64,000 nucleotides of DNA, taken from contig JACKMT010000003.1 of assembly GCA_024235255.1 (NCBI GenBank), positions 124,001 to 188,000 on the forward strand, written 5' to 3'. The position numbers and the translations under genes are program-made. This document shows positions 54,437-63,977 of this stretch, in pieces. Source of the DNA: Chromatiaceae bacterium. GTDB taxonomy: Bacteria > Pseudomonadota > Gammaproteobacteria > Chromatiales > Chromatiaceae. A model generated the notes under the pieces. The model worked only from the letters and a program-made list of their open reading frames with translations. It ran no database searches and was not told the DNA's origin. Numbering within the stretch: the stretch's first letter is position 1; each line of letters begins with the position of its first letter.

Positions 54437-55609
54437 TCAGCCCGCAGAGTGATCATCCGCAACCGCTAAAAGCGCGAGGCGCCCTTCGACCAGATTGGGT
54501 GCGCGCCTCCCCGCCAGTACCTCGAGCAGGCTGTCACCCGCCAGCATCCGGCGCCAGCCGTGCAGCAGTTCGATATCTCTCTCCCCGGCTACCAACTGTT
54601 CCAGCATACTGCGACTTGCCAGCATGGCCGGGCTGACCTGATTTTGCTCAGCCAGAAGCCGTAGGCAGCACATTAGCAGGTCGGCCAGCGCCTCCTGGTT
54701 TGGGGTTAGCCGCAAGGGTGGTTGTTTATCCTGCGGCCAGGAGGTTCGGGGTAGCGCGCGGGACTGGGTAATCAGGCCGAGCAGCTCCTCGCCGTGGCGT
54801 TTCTGCAACCCCTGTTCCAACCCCCGAATATGGCCCAAATCAGCCAGCGTTTTCGGCATGCGCCTGGCCAGATCGACCAGTATCTCGTCCTTGGCTATCC
54901 AGCGTTTGGGACGATCGGACGCGACCGCCAGGTTTTCACGCCAGGCAGCCAAAGCTTGCAGTACGGCCAGCTGTGCCCCTCTCAGTCGCTGCCGACCTTT
55001 TATTTTCTGCCAGGCAGCTGCCGGATCGATACGGTAGGTATCCGGGTTGGTCAGCAGCGCAAACTCCTCCTGTAGCCACTCCGTTCGCCCTAACTCTCTT
55101 AGTCTGGCAGCAAATTCGAGGTAAATTTCGCCCAGATAGATTACATCGTCCAGCGCGTAGCGCAGCTGTCCATCCTGCAGTGGGCGCCTTGACCAGTCGG
55201 TTCGGGTGTGTCCTTTGTCAAGATCAACGCCCAACAGTTTTTGTACCAGAGCGGCGTAGCCGATCTGCTCCCCCAAACCAAGCAGCGTGGCGGCGAGCTG
55301 GGTATCAAACAGCGGGGCTGGCAGCCGTTGCCACAGCGCATCGAATATCTCCAGATCCTGCCGCCCGGCATGAAATATTTTGACAATCGATGGCTGCATG
55401 ACGACTTCGATCAGCGGATCCAGACTGTCCAGCCTGAGCGGGTCTACGCAGGCTGCGGTTTCACCATTGCATACCTGCAACAGACAGAGCTGCGGGTAAT
55501 AGGTTTTTTCGCGAATGAATTCGGTGTCCAGCGCCAGCCAGCGACTCTCTCTCAGCGAGTCGCAGAGCTGTTCCAGCTGCCCAGGGGTTTCGATGTAGCG
55601 TTCCTGCAT
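54437..55609 (-). CDS. rnd: Ribonuclease D (390 aa)
   Basis: A 3'-5' exoribonuclease that trims tRNA precursors. The DEDDy exonuclease site is visible as LALDTEFIREKTYYP, HAGRQDLEIFDAL and LRYALDDVIYLGEIY. Helical HRDC domains follow (around 205-285, with LAAWRENLAVASDRPKRWI, and a second one near 300-375). Length is as usual. It is transcribed leftward from the divergent promoter region before the mpl group. Confidence 0.95.
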   Translation of the reverse strand: MQERYIETPGQLEQLCDSLRESRWLALDTEFIREKTYYPQLCLLQVCNGETAACVDPLRLDSLDPLIEVVMQPSIVKIFHAGRQDLEIFDALWQRLPAPLFDTQLAATLLGLGEQIGYAALVQKLLGVDLDKGHTRTDWSRRPLQDGQLRYALDDVIYLGEIYLEFAARLRELGRTEWLQEEFALLTNPDTYRIDPAAAWQKIKGRQRLRGAQLAVLQALAAWRENLAVASDRPKRWIAKDEILVDLARRMPKTLADLGHIRGLEQGLQKRHGEELLGLITQSRALPRTSWPQDKQPPLRLTPNQEALADLLMCCLRLLAEQNQVSPAMLASRSMLEQLVAGERDIELLHGWRRMLAGDSLLEVLAGRRAPNLVEGRLALLAVADDHSAG

Positions 55610-55810
55610 TGCTCTCTACTTACGGCTGATACCAGGCGGCAAAGGATAACACTCTTGCCGACTGTTTTTCCTCAACTGACTCAGGATGTATGATGCTCGC
55701 ACCGCCATCGGGAGCCGTCGTTGCATCCAGGCCCCAGCCTGGGACGACATGCTGCGGGCAACGACCAGAACATTGGCAATTCTGATTGCAGCCGCGGTAG
55801 CGCTCGATTG

Positions 55811-56350
55811 ATGACTTGTGATGAGGATCTTGTATTGGGCCGACTGCTCAACGTATTTGTCGATATCTGCCTGCTGCGGGCCGGCCCCCAGGACCTGCCC
55901 GGATCGGTTTTTCTGGTGGTGTTGACTGCGCTTCTCTCGCTGTTGACCGGGACCCTGGTTATCGTGGGAACCTTCGGCAGTCTGGATACCGCGCTGGCTG
56001 CTCAGCTGCTAGATATCCTGCTGCTGCTCGGCTTACTCCGGCTGGTGCTGCAGCTCACCGGCAAATCCGCCAGGTTTCTGCAAACGGCTGCGGCGCTGTT
56101 TGGATCCGGCGCATTGATCAATCTGGTCACCATGCCACTCCAGTTGCTGGGATCCGGAGTCACTTCCCAGGGCGATGCCGGTGAGCTGAGTGGTCTGTTC
56201 TACCTGTTTCTAATTATCTGGGCCTTGGTGATCGTCGCGCACATCGTCAGACAGGCGCTGGAGGTCAGGATGGCGTCTGGTATTCTGATCTCCCTGGCCT
56301 ATTTTCTGATTGTTAACTACGTCGTTCAAAGCCTGTTTACGGTGGTCTGA
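55811..56350 (+). CDS. Conserved inner-membrane protein upstream of mpl (179 aa)
   Basis: Five hydrophobic segments are visible (about 32-52, 59-76, 89-110, 132-152 and 158-176), with a short cytoplasmic N-terminus MTCDEDLVLG. The gene ends one base before the mpl start, so it is cotranscribed with mpl and ubiX. I cannot name a family with confidence; no catalytic motif is evident. The start at 55811 is preferred because the preceding codons encode an unlikely polar leader. Confidence 0.7.
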   Translation: MTCDEDLVLGRLLNVFVDICLLRAGPQDLPGSVFLVVLTALLSLLTGTLVIVGTFGSLDTALAAQLLDILLLLGLLRLVLQLTGKSARFLQTAAALFGSGALINLVTMPLQLLGSGVTSQGDAGELSGLFYLFLIIWALVIVAHIVRQALEVRMASGILISLAYFLIVNYVVQSLFTVV

Positions 56351-56351
56351 A

Positions 56352-57737
56352 ATGCGTATCCATATTCTCGGAATCTGCGGGACCTTTATGGGCGGGTTGG
56401 CCCTGCTGGCGCGCGCGATGGGACACGAGGTCAGCGGATCGGACGCTAACGTCTATCCACCGATGAGCACACAACTCGAGGCGGCGGGTATCCAGCTGAT
56501 GACAGGCTACGCCCCGGACCATCTGCAGCCGGCGCCGGACTGCGTGGTGGTGGGAAACGCGATGTCGCGCGGTAATCCGGCGGTCGAGTACATGCTCGAC
56601 GCAGGCTTGCGCTACGCATCCGGCCCCCAGTGGCTGGCAGACCATGTGCTGCAGGGGCGCTGGGTGTTGGCCGTAGCCGGTACCCACGGCAAGACCGGTA
56701 CCGCCAGCCTGCTTGCATGGATTCTTGAAGATGCCGGACTCGCTCCGGGATTCTTGATCGGTGGCGTACCGGAGAACTTCGGTGTCTCCGCCCGCCTGGG
56801 AGACACTCCGTTTTTCGTCGTTGAAGCTGACGAATACGACACCGCCTTCTTCGACAAGCGCTCCAAGTTTGTGCACTACCGGCCACGCACCTTGATACTG
56901 AATAACCTGGAGTTCGATCATGCCGATATCTTCGAAGACCTGAAGATGATTCAGCGTCAGTTTCATCATCTGGTGCGTACGGTACCCGGATCAGGTCTGA
57001 TCATTGCCCCTGCAGGTGCGGAGGCAATGGACGAGATGTTGGCGATGGGGTGCTGGACGCCGCTGGAGCGCTTCTCAGTTGACGACAGTTCGGTGCAATG
57101 GCGCCCCGGTAATGTCACTCCGGCAGGAGAGGCGTTCGATCTCTGGGTTGAGGGGCGCATGGCAGGGCGTGCGGCGTGGGGGCTTTCGGGGCGCCACAAT
57201 ATCAGCAACGCACTGGCCGCGATTGCCGCTGCCCGGCATGCCGGGGTTCCGCCACAACAGGCAATCCGGGCACTCTCCAGCTTTCATAACGTCAAACGCC
57301 GTATGGAGCTGCGCGGCGAGGTAGAGGGTGTTCGCGTATTCGACGATTTTGCCCACCATCCTACGGCAATTGAGACGACGCTGAGCGGGTTGCGCGCCAG
57401 GGTAGGCTACGGAACGCGTATTGTGGCAATTCTCGAACCCAGGTCGAACACCATGCGCATGGGGGTGCTGGCCTCCCGTCTGCCGGAGGCGCTCGCGCTG
57501 GCCGACGAGGTGCTGGTCTACTCGCCGGAAAACCTGAAGTGGAACGCAGCGGAGGTTTTTGCCCCGATGGGCAAGCGGGCAGCGGTGTTCGATGATGTGG
57601 CAGCGATTGTCTCCAGAGTGGCAGCGACAGCCAGAGCGGGAGACCAGCTGCTGGTGATGAGCAACGGCGGGTTTGAGGGAATACACCAACGTCTGCTGGA
57701 TGCGCTGACATCGACCGGAGTTGTCAGCCATGGGTGA
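56352..57737 (+). CDS. mpl: Murein tripeptide ligase Mpl (461 aa)
   Basis: Mpl joins recycled L-Ala-gamma-D-Glu-meso-DAP to UDP-N-acetylmuramate. It starts MRIHILGICGTFMGGLALLAR, and the P-loop is AGTHGKTGTASLL. EADEYDTAFFDKRSKFVHY, LNNLEFDHADIF and DDFAHHPTAIETTL are Mur-ligase and Mpl signatures. The frame also extends upstream, but the ATG at 56352 matches the known N-terminus. Its stop lies inside the start region of ubiX. Confidence 0.96.
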   Translation: MRIHILGICGTFMGGLALLARAMGHEVSGSDANVYPPMSTQLEAAGIQLMTGYAPDHLQPAPDCVVVGNAMSRGNPAVEYMLDAGLRYASGPQWLADHVLQGRWVLAVAGTHGKTGTASLLAWILEDAGLAPGFLIGGVPENFGVSARLGDTPFFVVEADEYDTAFFDKRSKFVHYRPRTLILNNLEFDHADIFEDLKMIQRQFHHLVRTVPGSGLIIAPAGAEAMDEMLAMGCWTPLERFSVDDSSVQWRPGNVTPAGEAFDLWVEGRMAGRAAWGLSGRHNISNALAAIAAARHAGVPPQQAIRALSSFHNVKRRMELRGEVEGVRVFDDFAHHPTAIETTLSGLRARVGYGTRIVAILEPRSNTMRMGVLASRLPEALALADEVLVYSPENLKWNAAEVFAPMGKRAAVFDDVAAIVSRVAATARAGDQLLVMSNGGFEGIHQRLLDALTSTGVVSHG

Positions 57738-58356
57738 CGGTGGGCGGACCATCTCACTGGCGATAACCGGTGCCTCAGGCAGCGCCTATGGTTTGCGGCT
57801 GCTCGAGTGCCTGCTGCAGGCGGATCGCCGGGTCTACCTGATGATCTCCAAGGCGGCTCAGGTCGTGCTGTCGCTCGAATCCGATCTCTCGGTACCGGCC
57901 CAGCCTGCCGCTGCAGCAGCGCTGCTCAGTGAACGCTTTGCAGCCGCACCCGGCCAGCTGCAAGTATTCGGAAGAGAGCAGTGGAGTGCACCGGTGGCAA
58001 GCGGTTCCAACGCCCCTGCGGCAATGGTTATCGCCCCTTGCTCCACCGGTACCTTGTCCGCCATCGCCTGCGGTGCCAGCAATAATCTGATTGAACGCGC
58101 CGCGGATGTGATGCTCAAGGAGCGGCGGCAGTTGCTTTTGATGATAAGAGAGACACCGCTCTCGTCTCTGCATCTGCAGAATATGCTTCGGCTCTCCCGT
58201 CTCGGCGTCACCATCATGCCGGCCAGCCCCGGCTTCTACCAGCGTCCGCAGGAGGTTGGAGATCTAGTCGATTTCATGGTGGCGCGAGTGTTGGATCACC
58301 TGGCGATAGAGCATCAATTGCTGCGTCGCTGGGGGGATGAGCCGGAGGCTTTCTGA
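57730..58356 (+). CDS. ubiX: Flavin prenyltransferase UbiX (208 aa)
   Basis: UbiX prenylates FMN to give the cofactor for UbiD decarboxylases in ubiquinone synthesis. Signatures are ISLAITGASGSAYGLRLLE, VIAPCSTGTLSAIACGASNNLIERAADV in parts, and RRQLLLMIRETPLS. The ATG at 57730 overlaps the end of mpl by eight bases. The 3' end overlaps the convergent DedA-PAP2 gene by 43 bases. Confidence 0.96.
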   Translation: MGDGGRTISLAITGASGSAYGLRLLECLLQADRRVYLMISKAAQVVLSLESDLSVPAQPAAAAALLSERFAAAPGQLQVFGREQWSAPVASGSNAPAAMVIAPCSTGTLSAIACGASNNLIERAADVMLKERRQLLLMIRETPLSSLHLQNMLRLSRLGVTIMPASPGFYQRPQEVGDLVDFMVARVLDHLAIEHQLLRRWGDEPEAF

Positions 58357-60365
58357 TTCCGGTCGATTGCACCGGATTGCTCCTCCTTGCTGCGTAAAAG
58401 CATGATCCCGGCTTCAGTCAGCCGCTGGTCCAGTGCCTGGGAAGTGTCCTTTTGGATTTCATCGAAGGCATCCTGTTGCGATACGGTGGTGACCGCAAAT
58501 GTGGCGATATTGAGAATCTCCACTTTTTTCTGCTCTTCCACCAACCCTATCCACAAACTGTTTTCACCTGGTGTAAGCAGTGTGTAGGCGGGCCAGAGCC
58601 GAAGCACCAGGCGGCGCCCTCCGGCGAGCGTTTTCTCCCGTGCCAGGGATTCATGCCGGCCATCGTGAACCTGGGGGAACACCGGCAGTTCCTCCAGCGG
58701 AACGCTCGGAGAGAGGAGCCGCATCACCGTTCCCCAAGTGAACGGGGCGGTTTTCCGCCAACCGCCGGCCGCTATGGCTGCTGCGAAACTGTCGAGTCCG
58801 CCTGCATATTGCAGCGTCAGTTTGTGCTGTTGGCGCTTTCGGGTGTCCACGCGTTCCTGAGGCAGTTCCCGCCAGCCGTTTGTCCACCAGTGAACTTCCG
58901 ACATCCGGGTTATCGGCTTGTCCGGGGAGTAGTATTGAAATTCACGTTCGTGGAAAACGATCCCCTGTATCGTCAGGGCGGCGAGAATGGCGCAGATTCC
59001 AAAGGCGACCAGGGCGCGGTTTTCCCTGGCGGGGGCGGCGGCATGACGGCTGTAGGCGATGCCCAGTGCGGAGATCCAGAATAGCCCGAGAGCGACGCTG
59101 CCGAGCACGTCGGAGAGCCAGTGCATGCCCAGATAGAGGCGTGAAATTGCAATATTAGTAACGAGCAGTCCCGCCAGACTGTAAGGGATCCAGCGCCAGC
59201 GCGGCGTAAGTGTCCGCGCCACCAGCACCGCAAAAAAACCATACATCACCATGGCCCAAAGCGTATGGCCGCTGGGAAAGGCGTAACTGGAGCGCGCCTG
59301 CGCGATGATGTCGGGGCGCGGAATCCGCAAGCCATATTTCAACAGCGGGCCTACCAGCAGTGCAAATCCGGCAGCCGCTACCCAGTAGAGTGCGGCACGT
59401 TTGTGGCTTCGCCAAAGCAGGTAAGCCAGTACCATGGAAAAGAACAGCGCCATCGACTCGACGCCACCCAGCCCGGTGATGAAGACCATCAGGTGGTCGG
59501 CCCAGGGGGTTCTCAGGCTTTGCAGCGTCTCCAGCACCGTGTAATTGATGCCTGAATGGGCGTCTTCGTCCAGACTCCAGCCGGTAATCAGCGTAAACAG
59601 CGCCGATGCAATCAACAACAGCGTGGCCAGCGTCGAGAGTCCCCTGGCCTCGGGATGCGCGGGATCGGCCAAGGCACCGGCAATGCTCTGCATTGTGGGA
59701 TGGCGGTAACCCCAGCTTATTAACGCCTGGAGCAGCCGGGATGAGTTGGGCTGCAGCCGGAGAAAAACACGGTGCACCAGCCAGACGATGAACCAGACAG
59801 CGATTACCAGCAGCAGCACGACGATGACCAGTCTGAAGGCAACTTCAGATGCCAGCTTCATGGAGGTACCGAAGACCATCCCCGGCAGCAGATAAACGGG
59901 CGCCCAGGCCAGAGCGGAGAGCACATTTGCCACCGCAAACCGCCAGGGCTGCATGCCCAGCATGCCCGCAACAAGTGGGATGACCGCTCTGACCGGGCCG
60001 AAGAAACGACCGATAGCGACGCTTTTTCCGCCATACTTTTCAAAAAACGCGACACCCCGGGTGAGGCTTGTCGGATAGCGGGTAAAGGGCCAGATCTCTG
60101 TTAGTTTCTCCTTGTAGTGGCGCCCAAGCCAAAAGCTCAATCCGTCACCTGCCACTGCGCCGGCCACGGCCCAAATCAAAGCTGCGGTGAAATCGACGGA
60201 ATCGGCTCCGATCATGGCGCCGATGCCAAACATGATGGCAACACCGGGCACAACCAGACCCACGATGGCCAGGGACTCGGCCATGGATACGAGGAAAATC
60301 ATGGCGCTCGCCCAATTCGGGTGCAAAGCCACCCAATGGAGCAGCTGTTGGAAGAGCTCAGTCAC
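58314..60365 (-). CDS. DedA-PAP2-LssY fusion membrane protein (683 aa)
   Basis: The N-terminal 200 residues are DedA-like (VGLVVPGVAIMFGIGAMIGA, GRFFGPVRAVIPLVAGML), a family of polyprenyl-phosphate or phospholipid flippases. A PAP2 phosphatase follows (about 240-430) with all three motifs: KYGLRIPRP, PSGHT and SRLYLGMHWLSD. The soluble C-terminus (about 455-650, WWTNGWRELPQERVD, PVFPQVHDGRHES) is LssY-like. Such a combination probably dephosphorylates and recycles a lipid carrier such as undecaprenyl pyrophosphate. The start is GTG at 60365. A stretch at the end overlaps ubiX. Confidence 0.9.
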   Translation of the reverse strand: MTELFQQLLHWVALHPNWASAMIFLVSMAESLAIVGLVVPGVAIMFGIGAMIGADSVDFTAALIWAVAGAVAGDGLSFWLGRHYKEKLTEIWPFTRYPTSLTRGVAFFEKYGGKSVAIGRFFGPVRAVIPLVAGMLGMQPWRFAVANVLSALAWAPVYLLPGMVFGTSMKLASEVAFRLVIVVLLLVIAVWFIVWLVHRVFLRLQPNSSRLLQALISWGYRHPTMQSIAGALADPAHPEARGLSTLATLLLIASALFTLITGWSLDEDAHSGINYTVLETLQSLRTPWADHLMVFITGLGGVESMALFFSMVLAYLLWRSHKRAALYWVAAAGFALLVGPLLKYGLRIPRPDIIAQARSSYAFPSGHTLWAMVMYGFFAVLVARTLTPRWRWIPYSLAGLLVTNIAISRLYLGMHWLSDVLGSVALGLFWISALGIAYSRHAAAPARENRALVAFGICAILAALTIQGIVFHEREFQYYSPDKPITRMSEVHWWTNGWRELPQERVDTRKRQQHKLTLQYAGGLDSFAAAIAAGGWRKTAPFTWGTVMRLLSPSVPLEELPVFPQVHDGRHESLAREKTLAGGRRLVLRLWPAYTLLTPGENSLWIGLVEEQKKVEILNIATFAVTTVSQQDAFDEIQKDTSQALDQRLTEAGIMLLRSKEEQSGAIDRNQKASGSSPQRRSN

Positions 60366-60470
60366 AGGCGGAAAATCGGCAGCAGAGCCGTTGCTGCGAC
60401 CCCGTTTCTCATGCTGGTGTTCTGCGGTGTTCGATCATGCTTGGCACCGATATTGCCGAGAATCGATAAT

Positions 60471-61754
60471 TCACTTTATCTCCGCGAACGCCCCTTCGGC
60501 GGCGTCGAGGGTTGCATCGATCTCGCTGTCGCTGTGAGCGGCTGAGACAAATCCGGCCTCGAATGCGGAGGGTGCCAGGTAAACGCCGCGTTGCAGCATG
60601 GCGTGAAAGAAACGCCTGAAGCTTGCCTGGTCGCATGCGGTGGCTTGCGCGTAGTTGGTGACCCGTTCCGCATCGGTGAAGAATATACCAAACATCGCGC
60701 CTACCTGGTTGCTGGTCAGTGGGATGCCTGCCGCTGCCGCCTTATCCATTAGTCCCGCCACCAGACGGTTGGTCCTCCTGGTGAGTGATGCAAAAAAACC
60801 GGGTGCCGATATCAGTTCCAGTGTAATCAGGCCAGCGGTCATCGCCACCGGGTTACCGGAGAGTGTGCCGGCCTGGTAGACCGGTCCCAACGGAGAGATT
60901 CTCTCCATCACTTCGCGCCTGCCGCCGAAGGCGCCCACCGGCATGCCGCCGCCGATAACCTTGCCCAGCGTGGTTAGATCGGGTTTGATATTGTAGTAAC
61001 CCTGGGCGCCTCCCAGCGCGACCCGGAATCCGGTCATGACTTCATCCAGAATAAGCAGTGCTCCGTAGCGGTCGCACACTTGGCGCAGACCTTCAAGAAA
61101 ACCGGGCAGGGGTGGGATGCAGTTCATGTTGCCAGCCACCGGTTCGACAATGATACAGGCGATCTGTTCGCCGATCTGCGCGAATGTCTGCTGAACCTGT
61201 TCCAGGTCGTTGAAGTTAAGCGTGATGGTCAGTTCGGCCAGCGCCGCCGGCACGCCGGGGGAGCTGGGCTCTCCCAGTGTCAGCATACCGGAGCCCGCCT
61301 TGACCAGCAGCGAGTCGGAGTGGCCGTGATAACAGCCTTCGAATTTGACGATTTTGTCCCGCCCGGTGTACCCCCGCGCGAGGCGAATGGCGCTCATCGT
61401 CGCTTCGGTGCCTGAGCTGACCATACGCACCAGGTCCAGCGACGGCACCAATTCGCACACCCGATCGGCCATGCGGGTCTCGATTTCGGTCGGTGCGCCG
61501 AAGGAGAGCCCTTGCTTAATCACTTCGCCGACGGCTGCGATCACTTCAGGGTGGGCGTGTCCGAGAATCATCGGCCCCCAGGAGCCGACATAGTCGATAT
61601 ATCTGTTGCCATCCGGATCGAAAACGAAAGGCCCGCTGGCGCGCTCGAAGAAGACCGGATCGCCACCGACGCCCTTGAATGCACGGACCGGTGAATTGAC
61701 CCCGCCGGGTATGTGTTGTTGGGCCTCGATGAGTCGTTTGTGGCTAGCGGTCAT
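60471..61754 (-). CDS. hemL: Glutamate-1-semialdehyde 2,1-aminomutase (427 aa)
   Basis: HemL makes 5-aminolevulinate for haem synthesis. Signatures are PGGVNSPVRAFKGVGG, GSWGPMILGHAHP, SSGTEATMSAIRLARGYTGR, FEGCYHGHSDSLLVKAGSG, and the pyridoxal lysine region TLGKVIGGGMPVGAFGG. It overlaps the end of thiE by four bases, so it is the last gene of a thiD-thiE-hemL operon, an arrangement common in gammaproteobacteria. Confidence 0.97.
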   Translation of the reverse strand: MTASHKRLIEAQQHIPGGVNSPVRAFKGVGGDPVFFERASGPFVFDPDGNRYIDYVGSWGPMILGHAHPEVIAAVGEVIKQGLSFGAPTEIETRMADRVCELVPSLDLVRMVSSGTEATMSAIRLARGYTGRDKIVKFEGCYHGHSDSLLVKAGSGMLTLGEPSSPGVPAALAELTITLNFNDLEQVQQTFAQIGEQIACIIVEPVAGNMNCIPPLPGFLEGLRQVCDRYGALLILDEVMTGFRVALGGAQGYYNIKPDLTTLGKVIGGGMPVGAFGGRREVMERISPLGPVYQAGTLSGNPVAMTAGLITLELISAPGFFASLTRRTNRLVAGLMDKAAAAGIPLTSNQVGAMFGIFFTDAERVTNYAQATACDQASFRRFFHAMLQRGVYLAPSAFEAGFVSAAHSDSEIDATLDAAEGAFAEIK

Positions 61755-62398
61755 GTCGGTGGGTCCTCTGTGGCAGCAAAGAGTCGCTGGAACTGGTTGC
61801 AGGCTGCCCGGATATCGGGCTGCCCGAAAACACCCTGGATCACAGCGAGCATATCGGCGCCTGCGACAACCAGTGCGGCGCCATTTTCCGGCGTTATTCC
61901 GCCGATGGCAACCGTGGGTATTTTCAGTTCGGTTTTGGCCCGGTGCAGCAGTTCGATACCCGCCGGAACTGCCGCGGGTTTGGTGGTCGAAGCAAAAAAA
62001 CGGCCGAAGGCGACATAGTCCGCGCCCGACTGCTCGGCTTGCAGTGCCAGTTCGAAATCGTTGTAGCAGGAGATTCCGATGATCGCTTCCGGACCCAGCC
62101 GTTCCCTGCCGGTCTTGAGATTCGCGTCGTCCCGCCCCAGGTGCACGCCGTCGGCACCGACGGTCAGCGCCAAATCAACATCATCGTTGATGATCAAAGG
62201 TACACCGGCCTGGCGGCAGAGCCTCAGCAAGCATTCCGCCTGCTCCCGTTGGAACTGGAAATTGCTACTCTTATCGCGGTACTGGAGCATGCGCACACCT
62301 CCGTCCAGTGCCTGTTCAACTTGCAGCAGGATTGTTTCGGCGGGCGTGAGGGTGCTGTCGGTGATCGCATAAAGCCCTTTGAAATCATCTATGTACAT
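61751..62398 (-). CDS. thiE: Thiamine-phosphate synthase (215 aa)
   Basis: ThiE couples HMP pyrophosphate with thiazole phosphate. The TIM-barrel motifs are LYAITDSTL, MLQYRDKSS, INDDVDLALTVGADGVHLGRDD, GISCYNDFELALQAEQSGADYVAFG and AIGGITPENG. Its start codon shares one base with the thiD stop (TGATG), so the two are translationally coupled. Confidence 0.96.
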   Translation of the reverse strand: MYIDDFKGLYAITDSTLTPAETILLQVEQALDGGVRMLQYRDKSSNFQFQREQAECLLRLCRQAGVPLIINDDVDLALTVGADGVHLGRDDANLKTGRERLGPEAIIGISCYNDFELALQAEQSGADYVAFGRFFASTTKPAAVPAGIELLHRAKTELKIPTVAIGGITPENGAALVVAGADMLAVIQGVFGQPDIRAACNQFQRLFAATEDPPT

Positions 62399-63192
62399 CA
62401 GTCTGACTCATTGTGTCGCCGCCAGGCAAAAAGTCTGTCGGGTAACAGCTGTCCCTTTCCGAGCTGGTCGCCATGTGAGAGTGAAGCCCAGGTGTACTCA
62501 AGCGCTTTGTCTACCGCGGCAGCCAAGCTAAATCCTCTGGCGATATATGCCGCAGCGGATGCAGCCAGGGTGCAACCGGAGCCGTGAAAACTCGCCTGCA
62601 GACGCGGCCAACTGCTCTCAATCACAGCGGCATCTTTTTGGTATAGGCGGTTTATCACACACTGATCGGATTCGTGGGTTCCGGTGATCAATACCGCCTG
62701 ACAGCCTTGTGCCAATAATTCCATGCCGCAGTTATCCAACCGATGGGCGCCGCTTAACCGCCGCGCTTCGATGGAGTTTGGTGTGATCAGCGTTACCCAA
62801 GGCATCAGGTGCTCCATAAATCCGGCGATCAACCGGTTTCCGGCCAGTTCGGTGCCGGCACCGCTTGCCAGCACTGGGTCGAGTACCACAGGAATACCCG
62901 GATTCTCCCGCAGCACCCCGGAAATCACCAGCAGGCAAGCCATGTCGGGGATCAAGCCGATTTTGCAGGCGGCAACGTGTACATCGGCCAGCAGCGTGCG
63001 AATCTGGCCATCCAGCAACCGAGGGTCGGAGGCTGCCACCCGGTAGACGTCGGCGGTATCCTGGATCGTCAGGCAGGTCACCGCGCTGGCTGCCCTGCAA
63101 CCCGTGGCAATTATTGCTTCGATATCTGCCTGAATACCGGCGCCACCGGTGGGGTCATGGCCGGAAATCGTAAGCACCACTGGAGTTCTCAT
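62398..63192 (-). CDS. thiD: Hydroxymethylpyrimidine (phosphate) kinase (264 aa)
   Basis: ThiD phosphorylates HMP and HMP-P. The ribokinase-fold signatures are TISGHDPTGGAGIQADI at the N-terminus, VVLDPVLASGAG, and the catalytic FHGSGCTLAASAAAYIARG. It is the first gene of the thiD-thiE-hemL operon. I see no thiamine riboswitch motif in the 160 bases upstream. Confidence 0.96.
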   Translation of the reverse strand: MRTPVVLTISGHDPTGGAGIQADIEAIIATGCRAASAVTCLTIQDTADVYRVAASDPRLLDGQIRTLLADVHVAACKIGLIPDMACLLVISGVLRENPGIPVVLDPVLASGAGTELAGNRLIAGFMEHLMPWVTLITPNSIEARRLSGAHRLDNCGMELLAQGCQAVLITGTHESDQCVINRLYQKDAAVIESSWPRLQASFHGSGCTLAASAAAYIARGFSLAAAVDKALEYTWASLSHGDQLGKGQLLPDRLFAWRRHNESD

Positions 63193-63352
63193 AAGGTTTG
63201 ATCGCGAGCTGAAAGGAATAGATCAATATTTTATCGTATTCCGTGGTGTTCTAGTGTCCTGGGACAACCAATTTCTCACCGCTTTTGAGATTCTCGACTA
63301 CAATAGGAAGCGTAAATCAGAGTGCTTAGACCTCTTTGGCAAGGGGGAAATT

Positions 63353-63820
63353 ATGAGTCCAACCACCATTGAAATGGAGGCGGTTGCAACGGATTACTGC
63401 AACCTGATAGAGAAGGCGGACGCGAATGACGGTAACTGGCTGGAGGAGTTGGCCTCCATCCTGCCGAGATTGCATGCGGCAATCGCAGCATTGGGTGATG
63501 CGAATGTTCTGGATCACTCTATGAGCCCAGATCTGGATGCGCGCTTTGAGCTTTTTGCCGAACTGCGTGAAATGCTGGGCAACCGGGATGGATATTGGAT
63601 GCAGTTCGATGTGGCCCACGATGGTCAGAGCATGAGCGGCAGCCTTGCTGATGATCTGACCGATATATACTGCGAACTGAAACATGGTCTCAAATTGATG
63701 GCAAGGGAGCCTGGAAAAGCGCTGGATGATTGGCGTTGCGGCTATCATCTGCACTGGGGCCAACATTTACTGGATGCAGAGCGTCATCTGTACGAATTGA
63801 AAAGCCAGAATCAACTTTAA
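63353..63820 (+). CDS. DUF5063 protein (155 aa)
   Basis: A small helical cytoplasmic protein beginning MSPTTIEMEAVATDYCNLIE with WLEELASILPRLHAAI, WMQFD, LADDLTDIYCELKHGL and WRCGYHLHWGQHLLDAERHLYEL. These match the DUF5063 family, which sits beside thiD/hemL in many gammaproteobacteria. The function is unknown. The AAGGGGG site before 63353 fixes the start; the longer open frame from 63149 overlaps thiD and is rejected. Confidence 0.85.
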   Translation: MSPTTIEMEAVATDYCNLIEKADANDGNWLEELASILPRLHAAIAALGDANVLDHSMSPDLDARFELFAELREMLGNRDGYWMQFDVAHDGQSMSGSLADDLTDIYCELKHGLKLMAREPGKALDDWRCGYHLHWGQHLLDAERHLYELKSQNQL

Positions 63821-63977
63821 TCGCTGTTTTTTTGGCGTGACGTGCAATTTTCAACCAGGAGTCTCGATCGGCAAACTGAAGAGCAGTGGTTTATCCGTTA
63901 TTTTCGATATGTTTATATTTGAATACGGCTGATATAGTATACTCCTCAGTTTTTAGCTTTTTTGGAGTATTAAAAGT

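Noticed and set aside
63193..63352. Possible thiamine riboswitch upstream of thiD
   Set aside because: I looked for the conserved CTGAGA and related core elements on the minus strand and did not find them.
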